Assembly (NCBI GenBank): GCA_030727685.1
Contig: JANRBC010000058.1
Coordinates: 1 to 5,679 of the forward strand
DNA: 5,679 bases
Direction: 5' to 3'
Origin: Ilumatobacteraceae bacterium
GTDB lineage: Bacteria; Actinomycetota; Acidimicrobiia; Acidimicrobiales; Ilumatobacteraceae
Shown one piece after another: positions 1-5,534 of this stretch. The translations under genes were made by a program, and so were the position numbers. How positions within the stretch are numbered: the first letter of the stretch is position 1; each line of letters opens with the position of its first letter. Under the pieces are notes generated by a model. It did no database searches. It had not been told where the DNA came from and saw nothing but the letters and a program-made list of their open reading frames with translations.

Positions 1-6
1 TACGAT
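1..6 (+). promoter_or_regulatory. possible -10 box of a leaderless small gene
   Basis: TACGAT fits the actinobacterial -10 consensus TANNNT and is followed after 6 nt by GTG at 13-15. That geometry would place the transcription start at or next to the start codon. The -35 region lies outside the window, so this rests on one hexamer and its spacing, and it is equally compatible with the bases being coding sequence of a longer protein. Confidence 0.25.
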
Positions 7-12
7 ACGAGG

Positions 13-165
13 GTGCTTGCTCACCAAGGTGGTTGGGATGAAATTCTCTTGGTCGTTGGACCAATTCTCGTGATAATCGGGGTGTTATGGCAGGCAACGC
101 GACGCGTCAAACGCGAGTCAAACGCGAGTGATGTCAGCACCGAGACCACTAAGTCGTCCGACTAA
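13..165 (+). CDS. small single-span membrane protein, 50 aa (possibly 5' partial)
   Basis: The frame is open from base 1 to TAA at 163-165. I chose GTG at 13-15 because it gives a plausible small protein beginning MLAHQGGWDE and because TACGAT lies just upstream. The gene could instead begin before the window, in which case this is only its C-terminus. Residues about 11-28 (ILLVVGPILVIIGVLW) form one hydrophobic helix. They are followed by a basic stretch (RRVKR), which by the positive-inside rule suggests a cytoplasmic C-terminus. The last 15 residues are polar, rich in Ser, Thr and Asp. I do not recognise a family. The 3' end overlaps the 3' end of murA on the other strand by 48 nt. An 11-bp tandem repeat at 107-128 lies in the coding region; with a single copy the protein would stop after VKRE, at 35 residues, so the polar tail may be a recent addition. 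Confidence 0.55.
   Translation: MLAHQGGWDEILLVVGPILVIIGVLWQATRRVKRESNASDVSTETTKSSD
107..128. repeat. 11-bp perfect tandem duplication at the murA stop codon
   Basis: TCAAACGCGAG occurs at 107-117 and again at 118-128. The second copy is the reverse complement of the last 11 nt of murA, including its TGA; the first copy lies just beyond that stop. Removing one copy leaves MurA unchanged but moves the + strand frame onto TGA (bases 129-131), shortening the small membrane protein by 15 residues. The repeat is directly visible. That it is a recent duplication is inference. Confidence 0.8.
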
Positions 166-1386
166 GTCGTCATAACCACGATCGATGTGGTGAATTTCAC
201 CGATCACTGTTTCGCCGTGAGCCGCCAAACCAGCGACAACTAGAGCAGCACCAGCACGAATATCAGGTGCCGTTACCGCAGTGCCAATCAGATGATCGAC
301 ACCTTTGATCACGGCATGATGTCCGTCGATGCGAATGTCGGCGCCGAGTTTGCACAACTCTTCGATATATCTAAACCGACCCGGAAACAAATTTTCAGTC
401 ACAATGCCCACACCACTTGAGACCGAGTTCATCGCCACGAGCAGTGGCTTGTAGTCGGTGGCAATACCCGGATACGGCAGCGTCGCAAAGTCAATTGCCG
501 CAAGACGCTCTGGCGCCGTGACACGCAGACCATCTCGTTGCGGATAAATCGACACACCCATCTGCGTGTATTTGTTAATCACCATCTCCATGTGTTCAGG
601 TCGCGCACCGCGCACCTGCACATCGCCGCCGGCAATCGCCACCGCGGCAATGTACGTCGCTGCTTGCACGCGATCGTTGATCACTGCATGTCGCACACTG
701 CGTAAAGAACCTTTTTTCGAACCGTGAATCACCAGTCGCGAAGTACCAATGCCTTCAATTTGCGCACCCATCGCCACGAGCATGTTGCACAAATCGCCAA
801 TCTCTGGCTCGCGCGCCGCATTGTCAATCACAGTCGTGCCTTTTGCATAGATCGCAGCAGTCAAAATATTTTCAGTCGCACCAACACTGGCAAACGAAAG
901 TTCAATCTCGGCGCCATGCAATTCGTCGGCATACGCGTTGATGTTCAATAAGTTCTGTTCAATCGTTGCGCCCATTTTTTCGAGGCCACTGATATGTAGA
1001 TCAATCGGTCGTCCGCCAAAGTCGTCGCCGCCCGGCCAGTTGATCAGCGCTTGACCATAATGCGTGAGCAACGGTCCAAGCACATTGATGCTGGCGCGAA
1101 TTTTGTCGACGTTTTCAAACGGAGCTTCTGTCGAGATGTTTCCAGAATTCGTCAACGAAAGTTCATGGGGCCCCAGCCACTTAGTTTTCACACCAAGAGC
1201 CGCCAATAAATCAGACATCGTGTCGACGTCGGCAATCGCAGGCACATTTGTCAACACGAATTCACCTTCAGCCAGCAAAGTTGCAGCCATCAATTTCAAA
1301 ACTGAGTTTTTTGCTCCAGGCACCTGAACATTGCCCGAAAGTGGCCCCGAGCGGCGCACAATGATGCGTGGAGACTCATTATTCAT
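118..1386 (-). CDS. murA: UDP-N-acetylglucosamine 1-carboxyvinyltransferase, Asp-type (fosfomycin-insensitive form)
   Basis: MurA transfers enolpyruvate from PEP to UDP-GlcNAc in the cytoplasm, the first committed step of peptidoglycan synthesis. The 422 residues match the family length (about 420) and cover both EPT domains. Visible active-site residues, with E. coli numbers: K26 in GAKNS (K22), R97 (R91), R126 in GRPIDLHI (R120), D311 in ATDYK (D305), R337 (R331), D375 and R377 in DIRAG (D369/R371), R403 in IDRGY (R397). The catalytic Cys115 of the loop WPGGC is replaced by Asp (D121 in WPGGDD), as in Mycobacterium tuberculosis and Chlamydia. Enzymes with this change stay active but are not alkylated by fosfomycin. 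ATG at 1386 is chosen because it puts K26 close to the expected distance from the N-terminus. The start codon shares bases with the divergent MFS gene, and the 3' end overlaps the small membrane gene. A CATACT hexamer lies 8 nt upstream, so the mRNA may be leaderless. Confidence 0.97.
   Translation of the reverse strand: MNNESPRIIVRRSGPLSGNVQVPGAKNSVLKLMAATLLAEGEFVLTNVPAIADVDTMSDLLAALGVKTKWLGPHELSLTNSGNISTEAPFENVDKIRASINVLGPLLTHYGQALINWPGGDDFGGRPIDLHISGLEKMGATIEQNLLNINAYADELHGAEIELSFASVGATENILTAAIYAKGTTVIDNAAREPEIGDLCNMLVAMGAQIEGIGTSRLVIHGSKKGSLRSVRHAVINDRVQAATYIAAVAIAGGDVQVRGARPEHMEMVINKYTQMGVSIYPQRDGLRVTAPERLAAIDFATLPYPGIATDYKPLLVAMNSVSSGVGIVTENLFPGRFRYIEELCKLGADIRIDGHHAVIKGVDHLIGTAVTAPDIRAGAALVVAGLAAHGETVIGEIHHIDRGYDDLVGRLSGLGADITRV
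1370..1373 (+). promoter_or_regulatory. candidate ribosome binding site for the MFS gene
   Basis: GGAG lies 11 nt before ATG 1385 and inside the first codons of murA on the other strand. The spacing is at the long end for a Shine-Dalgarno sequence. It weakly favours 1385 over the in-frame ATGs at 1361 and 1364. Confidence 0.3.
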
Positions 1387-1387
1387 G
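1384..1387. other. shared head-to-head start codons (CATG)
   Basis: The palindrome CATG supplies ATG on the - strand for murA (1386-1384) and ATG on the + strand for the MFS transporter (1385-1387). The two coding regions overlap by 2 bp at their 5' ends, so there is no intergenic DNA. Any promoter for either gene must lie in the coding region of the other. The overlap holds if both starts are right; GTG at 1409 is a possible later start for the transporter. Confidence 0.7.
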
Positions 1388-2668
1388 ACATTTCAGTATG
1401 CTCCCGCAGTGAGCCGAAAACCCCGAACGCCCCCATTGACTGCGCGCCAACGCACTATTTTGTGGCTTCTCGCCTTGGCCTGCGTACCTGCAACATACGC
1501 CAACACATTGTTCACACAAACAGTCGCGTATGCAGCACAAGATTTTGCAATTTCAGAACAGGGACAAGGCATCGGCGCAGCAATCATCCGCTGGGGTGTT
1601 GTCATTTCACTTCCGCTCGCCGCACTCGCCGACCGCATCGGCCGTCGACGATTAATTATTTTTTGCGCATTTGGCGCACCAATCATCACGGCACTTGGTG
1701 GTCTTGCACCAAACTTTTCAATTTTGGTGGCGACACAAACAATCGGCCGACCACTTGCGTTGGTTTTAACAATTTTGATCGGCATCGTCGCTACTGAAGA
1801 AATGTCGCGCGACGCTCGCGCTTGGGCAACAAGTGTGTTGGCCATAGCCGCGGGGTTCGGCGCTGGTTTTGCATTTGCAGCACTGCCGATTGCCGATCTT
1901 GGTGAAGACTCGTGGCGATACATCTATGCAATCTCGCTCGCGTGGCTAGTGATCGCAGTCATTTTGTGGCGCAAACTTCCCGAGACGACACGCTTCACAG
2001 AGCGCCACGACGCCAACCTCGAGTTGTCGACTCGCATCGATAAAACGCGTTTGACTACGCAAAGCCTTGTCGCAATTTTCGGCAACATATTTATTGCTGC
2101 ATCGTCTGTCTTTCAGGTTCGCTACTTGCGCGATGTCCATAACTATTCGGCAGTCATGGTCACTGCTTTCACGCTGATCACCGGCACACCCGCGTCAATT
2201 GGTCTGCTAATCGGCGGTCGCGTTGCCGATCGGCGTGGGCGACGCGTTCTTTCGGCAATCACGTTTCCGCTCGGGGCAATTTTGTTGACTGCAGCATTCA
2301 GTACAAGCGGTCAAGCAATGTGGCTTGCTTCTGTTTCGGGTGGCGTCTGTTTGGGTCTCGCCTATCCGGCGATGGCTGTCTATCGTGGCGAGATGTTTCC
2401 AACATTGCGTCGTTCGTTTGCCTCGAGTGTGATCATGACGGCTTCGCTAATTGGCGGCAGTCTTGGTCTTATCGGCGCTGGTTACTTTCTTGACAGCGAC
2501 TTCAGTTACGGCACAGTTATGAGCTGGCTCGCAATCGGGCCGATTATCGCCGGCATTTTGGTCTATGCAACTTTTCCTGAGTCGGCACACCGCGAACTCG
2601 AAGAACTCAATCCGCAAGATGTTATCGACCTAAAACTGGCTACAAATCAACAATCCAATTTGCAATAA
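1385..2668 (+). CDS. MFS transporter, about 12 transmembrane helices, substrate unknown
   Basis: This 427-residue protein has the length, hydrophobicity and duplicated layout of a Major Facilitator Superfamily carrier. The cytoplasmic loop 2-3 carries motif A (LADRIGRRR, residues 81-89), and the matching loop 8-9 of the second half carries GRVADRRGRR (278-287). Helix 6 ends in LPETTRF (198-204), followed by a charged central loop (about 205-225). RGEMFPTLRRS (334-344) resembles the E-(L/M)-FPT-x-x-R element of sugar-porter and metabolite:proton symporter branches. FPESAHRELEELN (397-409) resembles the PES/PET element after helix 12. Such proteins sit in the inner membrane and usually exchange a small solute with protons. 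I cannot name the substrate or tell import from export. ATG 1385 is preferred, with GTG 1409 as a later option. The last 29 nt overlap the convergent hydrolase gene. No functional partner is evident next to it. Confidence 0.9.
   Translation: MTFQYAPAVSRKPRTPPLTARQRTILWLLALACVPATYANTLFTQTVAYAAQDFAISEQGQGIGAAIIRWGVVISLPLAALADRIGRRRLIIFCAFGAPIITALGGLAPNFSILVATQTIGRPLALVLTILIGIVATEEMSRDARAWATSVLAIAAGFGAGFAFAALPIADLGEDSWRYIYAISLAWLVIAVILWRKLPETTRFTERHDANLELSTRIDKTRLTTQSLVAIFGNIFIAASSVFQVRYLRDVHNYSAVMVTAFTLITGTPASIGLLIGGRVADRRGRRVLSAITFPLGAILLTAAFSTSGQAMWLASVSGGVCLGLAYPAMAVYRGEMFPTLRRSFASSVIMTASLIGGSLGLIGAGYFLDSDFSYGTVMSWLAIGPIIAGILVYATFPESAHRELEELNPQDVIDLKLATNQQSNLQ
1395..1400 (-). promoter_or_regulatory. 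possible -10 box for murA inside the MFS gene
   Basis: On the - strand CATACT matches TATAAT at four of six positions and lies 8 nt before the murA ATG, a leaderless spacing. A GGGAG further upstream (1401-1405) is 14 nt before the start, too far for a normal Shine-Dalgarno site. No clear -35 box is seen. The call is weak. Confidence 0.2.
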
Positions 2669-3215
2669 TCTCGCCAACTTCAGCATCTCGATTCTTTAAG
2701 TCGTGTCTCGCGCCGTCTATCCAAACGTGCTTTTTGTTATTCATCGGCAAAGTTGCAGCAGTGAGTTCTTCGACCGTGCCGAATTCATCGCGAGTGCCAC
2801 TAATAAATAGTGTCGGTGCGGTCACTCGGGGCAAATGTTCGCTACGCAACTTGCTCGGCTGTTTAGGTGGATGCAGCGGATAGCAAACGCACACCAAACC
2901 GGCTACTTCTAGTTTTTGCTCTGAGTCGGCAATCGCCATGCTGCACATTCGGCCACCCATCGAACGACCACCAATCACTATTTGATTAGTTTTGCAACCC
3001 CAATCGTGTGCGGCTTGCGTTATGGCTTTGCGAACAGTCTCGATTAACACGGGCGTTTTATCCGGAAACTTCTTGCCAGCCTTGCGATATTCAAAATCGC
3101 AACGCGCAACTTTAATTTTTGTGCTTGCGCTGTTTATCGCAGTTTCAATTGCAATTAGAGATTGATGACTTGCACTTGTTCCCGCTCCCGGAAACAACAC
3201 AACGCCCGCAATCAC
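2640..3215 (-). CDS. alpha/beta hydrolase of the KANL3/Tex30 (COG3571-like) type
   Basis: With the GTG start at 3215 the protein has 191 residues. It opens with strand 1 and the oxyanion-loop motif LFPGAGTSASH (residues 6-16). The nucleophile elbow is GGRSMGGR, with Ser85. GLVCVCYPLHPPKQPSKLR (106-124) matches the family's GLVCLGYPFHPP signature. ISGTRDEFG carries the acid Asp143, and DGARHDLK carries His171, so the Ser-Asp-His triad is complete. Family members are small cytoplasmic predicted hydrolases whose natural substrate is generally unknown; I cannot assign one. The start is uncertain: an in-frame TTG at 3270-3272 would add 19 residues (including Cys-rich CYCARENAC) and overlap the J-domain gene by 35 nt. 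I prefer the GTG because the fold begins right after it, 22 nt past the J-gene stop. It is the last gene of a three-gene operon, and its end overlaps the MFS gene by 29 nt. Confidence 0.88.
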   Translation of the reverse strand: MIAGVVLFPGAGTSASHQSLIAIETAINSASTKIKVARCDFEYRKAGKKFPDKTPVLIETVRKAITQAAHDWGCKTNQIVIGGRSMGGRMCSMAIADSEQKLEVAGLVCVCYPLHPPKQPSKLRSEHLPRVTAPTLFISGTRDEFGTVEELTAATLPMNNKKHVWIDGARHDLKNRDAEVGEIIANWIVDL

Positions 3216-3237
3216 GAGCGCAGCAGCACACGCGTTT

Positions 3238-3945
3238 TCACGAGCGCAATAGCACTCGGCGGGCTTCTCCAATTTCTTCGATTGATTTGCTGGCGGTCAA
3301 CGCATCGCCGCCGTGGTCTGGGTGAACGCTGCGCAACACTGCGCGATACCTTTCTTGCACTTGACGCTTTGATGGCTTCACTGTGCCCGCCGGAAACCCA
3401 AGCAACTCAAGTGCCCATGCTCGCGGGTCGGCCATCGCCGAAATGTTCGCCGAAGCATTGCCGGCCAAAAAAGAAATGAACGACGAATCAAGTGGTCCAC
3501 GCCAGCGCATTGCGCGACTAATTACTGAACTAAGCGCACGTCGCGCAGAATCTTCGAGTCGTTCTAGCGAATAAATCGCCCCAAGCACCTGCAACAATTC
3601 ACTGCCGTTTGATTCAAAATTGAATTTCAGTTCGTTCTCGTTGCCATGAAGACGATGCACGCTCTTGGCCAAACCATGGCGATCGGTTTGCAAACGATGT
3701 CGCAGTCGCGGCTGCACAACTCTTTCGCCGCGCTCAACTTGCGCCAGTAAGCGATGAACATCGGGCACAACTTCGTCATCAATTTCACCAAAATGTTGGG
3801 CAACTATGCCGCCCAGCAACAAGCCACCAAAACCCGGCGAATGCTCAACTGGCAAGTTCAGAGCACCAATCGACAAGCGTCGCGTCGGCGTAAACGGCCG
3901 AGTGTGCCAAATCTCTATTTCAGCAAGCACTTCGCCAGCAACCAT
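3238..3945 (-). CDS. protein with uncharacterised N-terminal domain and C-terminal J domain
   Basis: The C-terminal 63 residues form a J domain. Helix I is DPRAWALELLGF (173-184). Helix II begins SKRQVQERYRAVLR (192-205) and leads into the diagnostic HPD (208-210, in HPDHGGD). Helix III is SIEEIGEARRVLL (221-233), where the protein ends, so helix IV is absent. J domains stimulate the ATPase of DnaK/Hsp70 and recruit it to a client. The first 165 or so residues are not DnaJ Gly/Phe or zinc-finger regions. They contain WHTRPFTPTRR (13-23), PGFGGLLLGGIVAQH (37-51) and a very basic stretch, QPRLRHRLQTDRHGLAKSVH (78-97). I recognise no named domain there; it may bind the client. ATG 3945 is the first start in an otherwise open frame, with no clear Shine-Dalgarno sequence. 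The gene lies 35 nt after the acidic protein and is followed by the hydrolase, consistent with co-transcription. Confidence 0.85.
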   Translation of the reverse strand: MVAGEVLAEIEIWHTRPFTPTRRLSIGALNLPVEHSPGFGGLLLGGIVAQHFGEIDDEVVPDVHRLLAQVERGERVVQPRLRHRLQTDRHGLAKSVHRLHGNENELKFNFESNGSELLQVLGAIYSLERLEDSARRALSSVISRAMRWRGPLDSSFISFLAGNASANISAMADPRAWALELLGFPAGTVKPSKRQVQERYRAVLRSVHPDHGGDALTASKSIEEIGEARRVLLRS

Positions 3946-3980
3946 AACTTCAGAGACTAATTGCCATTTGCAAAAAACAG

Positions 3981-4484
3981 CTAGAGATTCGGGCGCAAAA
4001 TTGCCGCAAGCCGACTTGCTAAATCCATTGCTAATACTTCATCTGCGCGATCGCCACCAACAAGCGCATCTTCAACCTGACTTGCAAGATCTTTAATTTG
4101 TCGCCATACAGAGTCGCTCATGTCACCTGGCGCACTCGACGCATCAATCGACTCAAGCAGTCGCTCGAGACTGGCAATCGCGCCCCCATCAGATGGGTTT
4201 CGTGCAATTTTTTGAGCAACGCCAGCAAGTTGCGACAAAACTTTTGCGTCAGCCTGATCGACGTCATCGTCTTGCTCGTCAATCTCATCTTCGAGATTTT
4301 CAATCTCATCCAAAATTTCTTCGACATCAACTTCGCGAGCCGACTCGGCAATGAGAACCGTGTCATCCCATCGATGCGCAATTCCCGCTTCAATCAACAT
4401 CGACGTCAATTCTGCGCGCGTCTCGCGTGACCATTCGTCGAGCTCCCACTCAGTCACGGGTGCATTCGGGTTTAGTTCGCTCAC
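3981..4484 (-). CDS. acidic conserved hypothetical protein, 167 aa
   Basis: I do not recognise a named family. The N-terminus (residues 10-60: VTEWELDEWSRETRAEL, then LIEAGIAHRWDD, then VLIAESAREVDVEEIL) looks like a small alpha-beta module in which helix, strand and helix alternate. Residues 51-80 contain 17 Asp/Glu and no Lys or Arg, and probably form an acidic helix or flexible linker. The C-terminal half (81-167) is predicted helical, with ASLERLLESI and DLASRLAAIL segments. There is no signal peptide or membrane span, so it is probably cytoplasmic. The start is GTG at 4484; no Shine-Dalgarno is visible, but TAGCGT lies 7 nt upstream, so translation may be leaderless. It is the first gene of the operon with the J-domain protein and the hydrolase. 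The basic stretch in the next gene makes an electrostatic partnership imaginable, but nothing shows it directly. Confidence 0.75.
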   Translation of the reverse strand: MSELNPNAPVTEWELDEWSRETRAELTSMLIEAGIAHRWDDTVLIAESAREVDVEEILDEIENLEDEIDEQDDDVDQADAKVLSQLAGVAQKIARNPSDGGAIASLERLLESIDASSAPGDMSDSVWRQIKDLASQVEDALVGGDRADEVLAMDLASRLAAILRPNL

Positions 4485-4491
4485 AATCCGA

Positions 4492-4497
4492 ACGCTA
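4492..4497 (-). promoter_or_regulatory. candidate -10 box for the acidic protein / J-domain / hydrolase operon
   Basis: On the - strand TAGCGT fits TANNNT and is separated from the GTG start (4484) by 7 nt, which would put the transcript 5' end on the start codon. I find no convincing -35 hexamer upstream. It lies in the 57-bp divergent region shared with glpX. Confidence 0.4.
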
Positions 4498-4506
4498 GTT
4501 GTTTAT

Positions 4507-4533
4507 TTGGCTGAAGTGATATTGGGCTAACAT
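4507..4533 (+). promoter_or_regulatory. candidate glpX promoter, probably leaderless
   Basis: TAACAT at 4528-4533 fits TANNNT and ends 8 nt before ATG 4542. TTGGCT at 4507-4512 is a partial -35 match with a 15-bp spacer, shorter than ideal. There is no purine-rich Shine-Dalgarno sequence between the -10 box and the ATG, which supports a leaderless mRNA. Confidence 0.4.
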
Positions 4534-4541
4534 CTTCGTTG

Positions 4542-5534
4542 ATGCCGTTGACGCAACGCCCAGACCGCAACTTGGCTCTCGAACTTGTTCGTGTTACTGA
4601 GTCGGCGGCGCTCGCTGCATCTAGATGGGTCGGCCGCGGCGACAAAAATTCTGCTGATGGTGCCGCCGTCGATGCGATGCGCAATCTTCTCGACACCGTG
4701 AATATGGACGGCATCGTCGTTATCGGCGAAGGCGAAAAAGATAAAGCACCGATGTTGTTCAACGGCGAGCGAGTTGGCAACGGTTCTAAACCCGAAACCG
4801 ATGTTGCAGTTGACCCAATCGACGGAACAACGCTCACATCACTTGGTCGCAACAACGCCTTGTCGGTTTTGGCTGTTGCCGAACGCGGCACGATGTACAA
4901 CCCGGGACCATGTGTCTACATGGAGAAGATCGCCGTCGGCCAAGAAGCGGCCAACGCGATCGACATAAATGTTTCGCCGACAAAAAACCTCAAAGAAATT
5001 GCCAAAGCAACCAAAAAATCGCTCAACGATCTAGTCGTCGTAATTTTAGAGCGACCCCGACACGACGAACTCATCGCCGAGGTTCGCAGTTGCGGTTGTC
5101 GCATCCATTTAATTAGTGACGGCGACATCGCTGGCGCAATCGCGGCTGCTTCGCCAAATGTTGGCGTCGACGTTTTGATGGGTATCGGCGGCACACCCGA
5201 AGGTGTTACAGCGGCCGCGGCGCTCAAAAGTTTGGGTGGTCAAATTTTGGGCAAGTTGTGGGTCAAGAGTGACGCTGAAGCAAAAGCCGCGAAAGATGCC
5301 GGCTATGACCTATCAAAAGTTTTGACTGTTAACGATTTGTGCAGTGGTGACGACGTGTTCTTCGCTGCAACCGGTGTCACCGATGGCGAACTATTACGCG
5401 GTGTGCGTTACGACTCGTATGGTGCACGTTCGCAAAGTTTGGTAATGCGCAGTCGCAGCGGCACAGTGCGTGTGATCGACACGCAACATCGCGCTGACCG
5501 CATCGGTCAATATTCATCCGCTGACTACCGCTAG
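4542..5534 (+). CDS. glpX: fructose-1,6-bisphosphatase, class II (GlpX)
   Basis: GlpX hydrolyses fructose-1,6-bisphosphate to fructose-6-phosphate and phosphate in the cytoplasm, the gluconeogenic step; in many actinobacteria it is the main or only FBPase. The 330 residues match family length. In order: GRGDKNSADGAAVDAMR (31-47) with metal-binding Asp34; VVIGEGEKDKAPML (59-72) with the acidic cluster at 63 and 65; VDPIDGTTL (90-98), the Asp-Pro-Ile-Asp-Gly-Thr motif of the lithium-sensitive phosphatase fold (D91, D94); ISDGDIAGAI (191-200); GIGGTPEGV (214-222), characteristic of class II enzymes; GDDVFFAATGVTDGELLRGV (269-288); SLVMRSRSGTVR (299-310). All expected motifs are present, so the enzyme looks functional. 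ATG 4542 is preferred; TTG at 4539 would add one residue. The gene diverges from the acidic-protein operon, and its last 21 nt overlap the convergent SGNH gene. Confidence 0.97.
   Translation: MPLTQRPDRNLALELVRVTESAALAASRWVGRGDKNSADGAAVDAMRNLLDTVNMDGIVVIGEGEKDKAPMLFNGERVGNGSKPETDVAVDPIDGTTLTSLGRNNALSVLAVAERGTMYNPGPCVYMEKIAVGQEAANAIDINVSPTKNLKEIAKATKKSLNDLVVVILERPRHDELIAEVRSCGCRIHLISDGDIAGAIAAASPNVGVDVLMGIGGTPEGVTAAAALKSLGGQILGKLWVKSDAEAKAAKDAGYDLSKVLTVNDLCSGDDVFFAATGVTDGELLRGVRYDSYGARSQSLVMRSRSGTVRVIDTQHRADRIGQYSSADYR

Noticed and set aside
148..173. Imperfect 13-bp direct repeat (ACTAAGTCGTC at 148-158 and 161-171)
   Set aside because: It lies in the conserved MurA C-terminus, whose length from IDRGY to LGA-x-I matches E. 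coli MurA. A recent 13-bp insertion would have shifted the frame, so the similarity is probably chance.
1331..1384. Upstream in-frame extension of the MFS protein (starts at 1331, 1361 or 1364)
   Set aside because: It would run antisense through the start of murA and add a charged, non-homologous leader; ATG 1385 has a GGAG upstream and gives a normal MFS N-terminus.
1393..1923. Long open frame on the - strand opposite the MFS gene (176 codons)
   Set aside because: Its translation is low-complexity, rich in Ala, Pro, Ser and Arg, with no recognisable motif; it mirrors the codon bias of the MFS gene on the opposite strand.
3216..3272. TTG start adding 19 residues to the hydrolase
   Set aside because: The added residues precede the first strand of the fold and overlap the end of the J-domain gene; neither candidate start has a good Shine-Dalgarno sequence, and the GTG at 3215 fits the fold better. 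It is not excluded.
3946..3980. Possible regulatory element or terminator between the acidic protein and J-domain genes (run of six A on the + strand at 3972-3977)
   Set aside because: No stem precedes the run on the coding strand, and the 35-nt gap is ordinary for an operon.
4118..4393. 91-codon - strand frame inside the acidic protein gene
   Set aside because: It is a shifted frame of a gene with coherent acidic composition and helical pattern; the shifted translation (Lys/Arg/Met-rich) resembles nothing I know.
4539..4541. TTG as the glpX start
   Set aside because: It is directly followed by an ATG that fits the family N-terminus and the -10 spacing equally well; ATG is the more usual codon.
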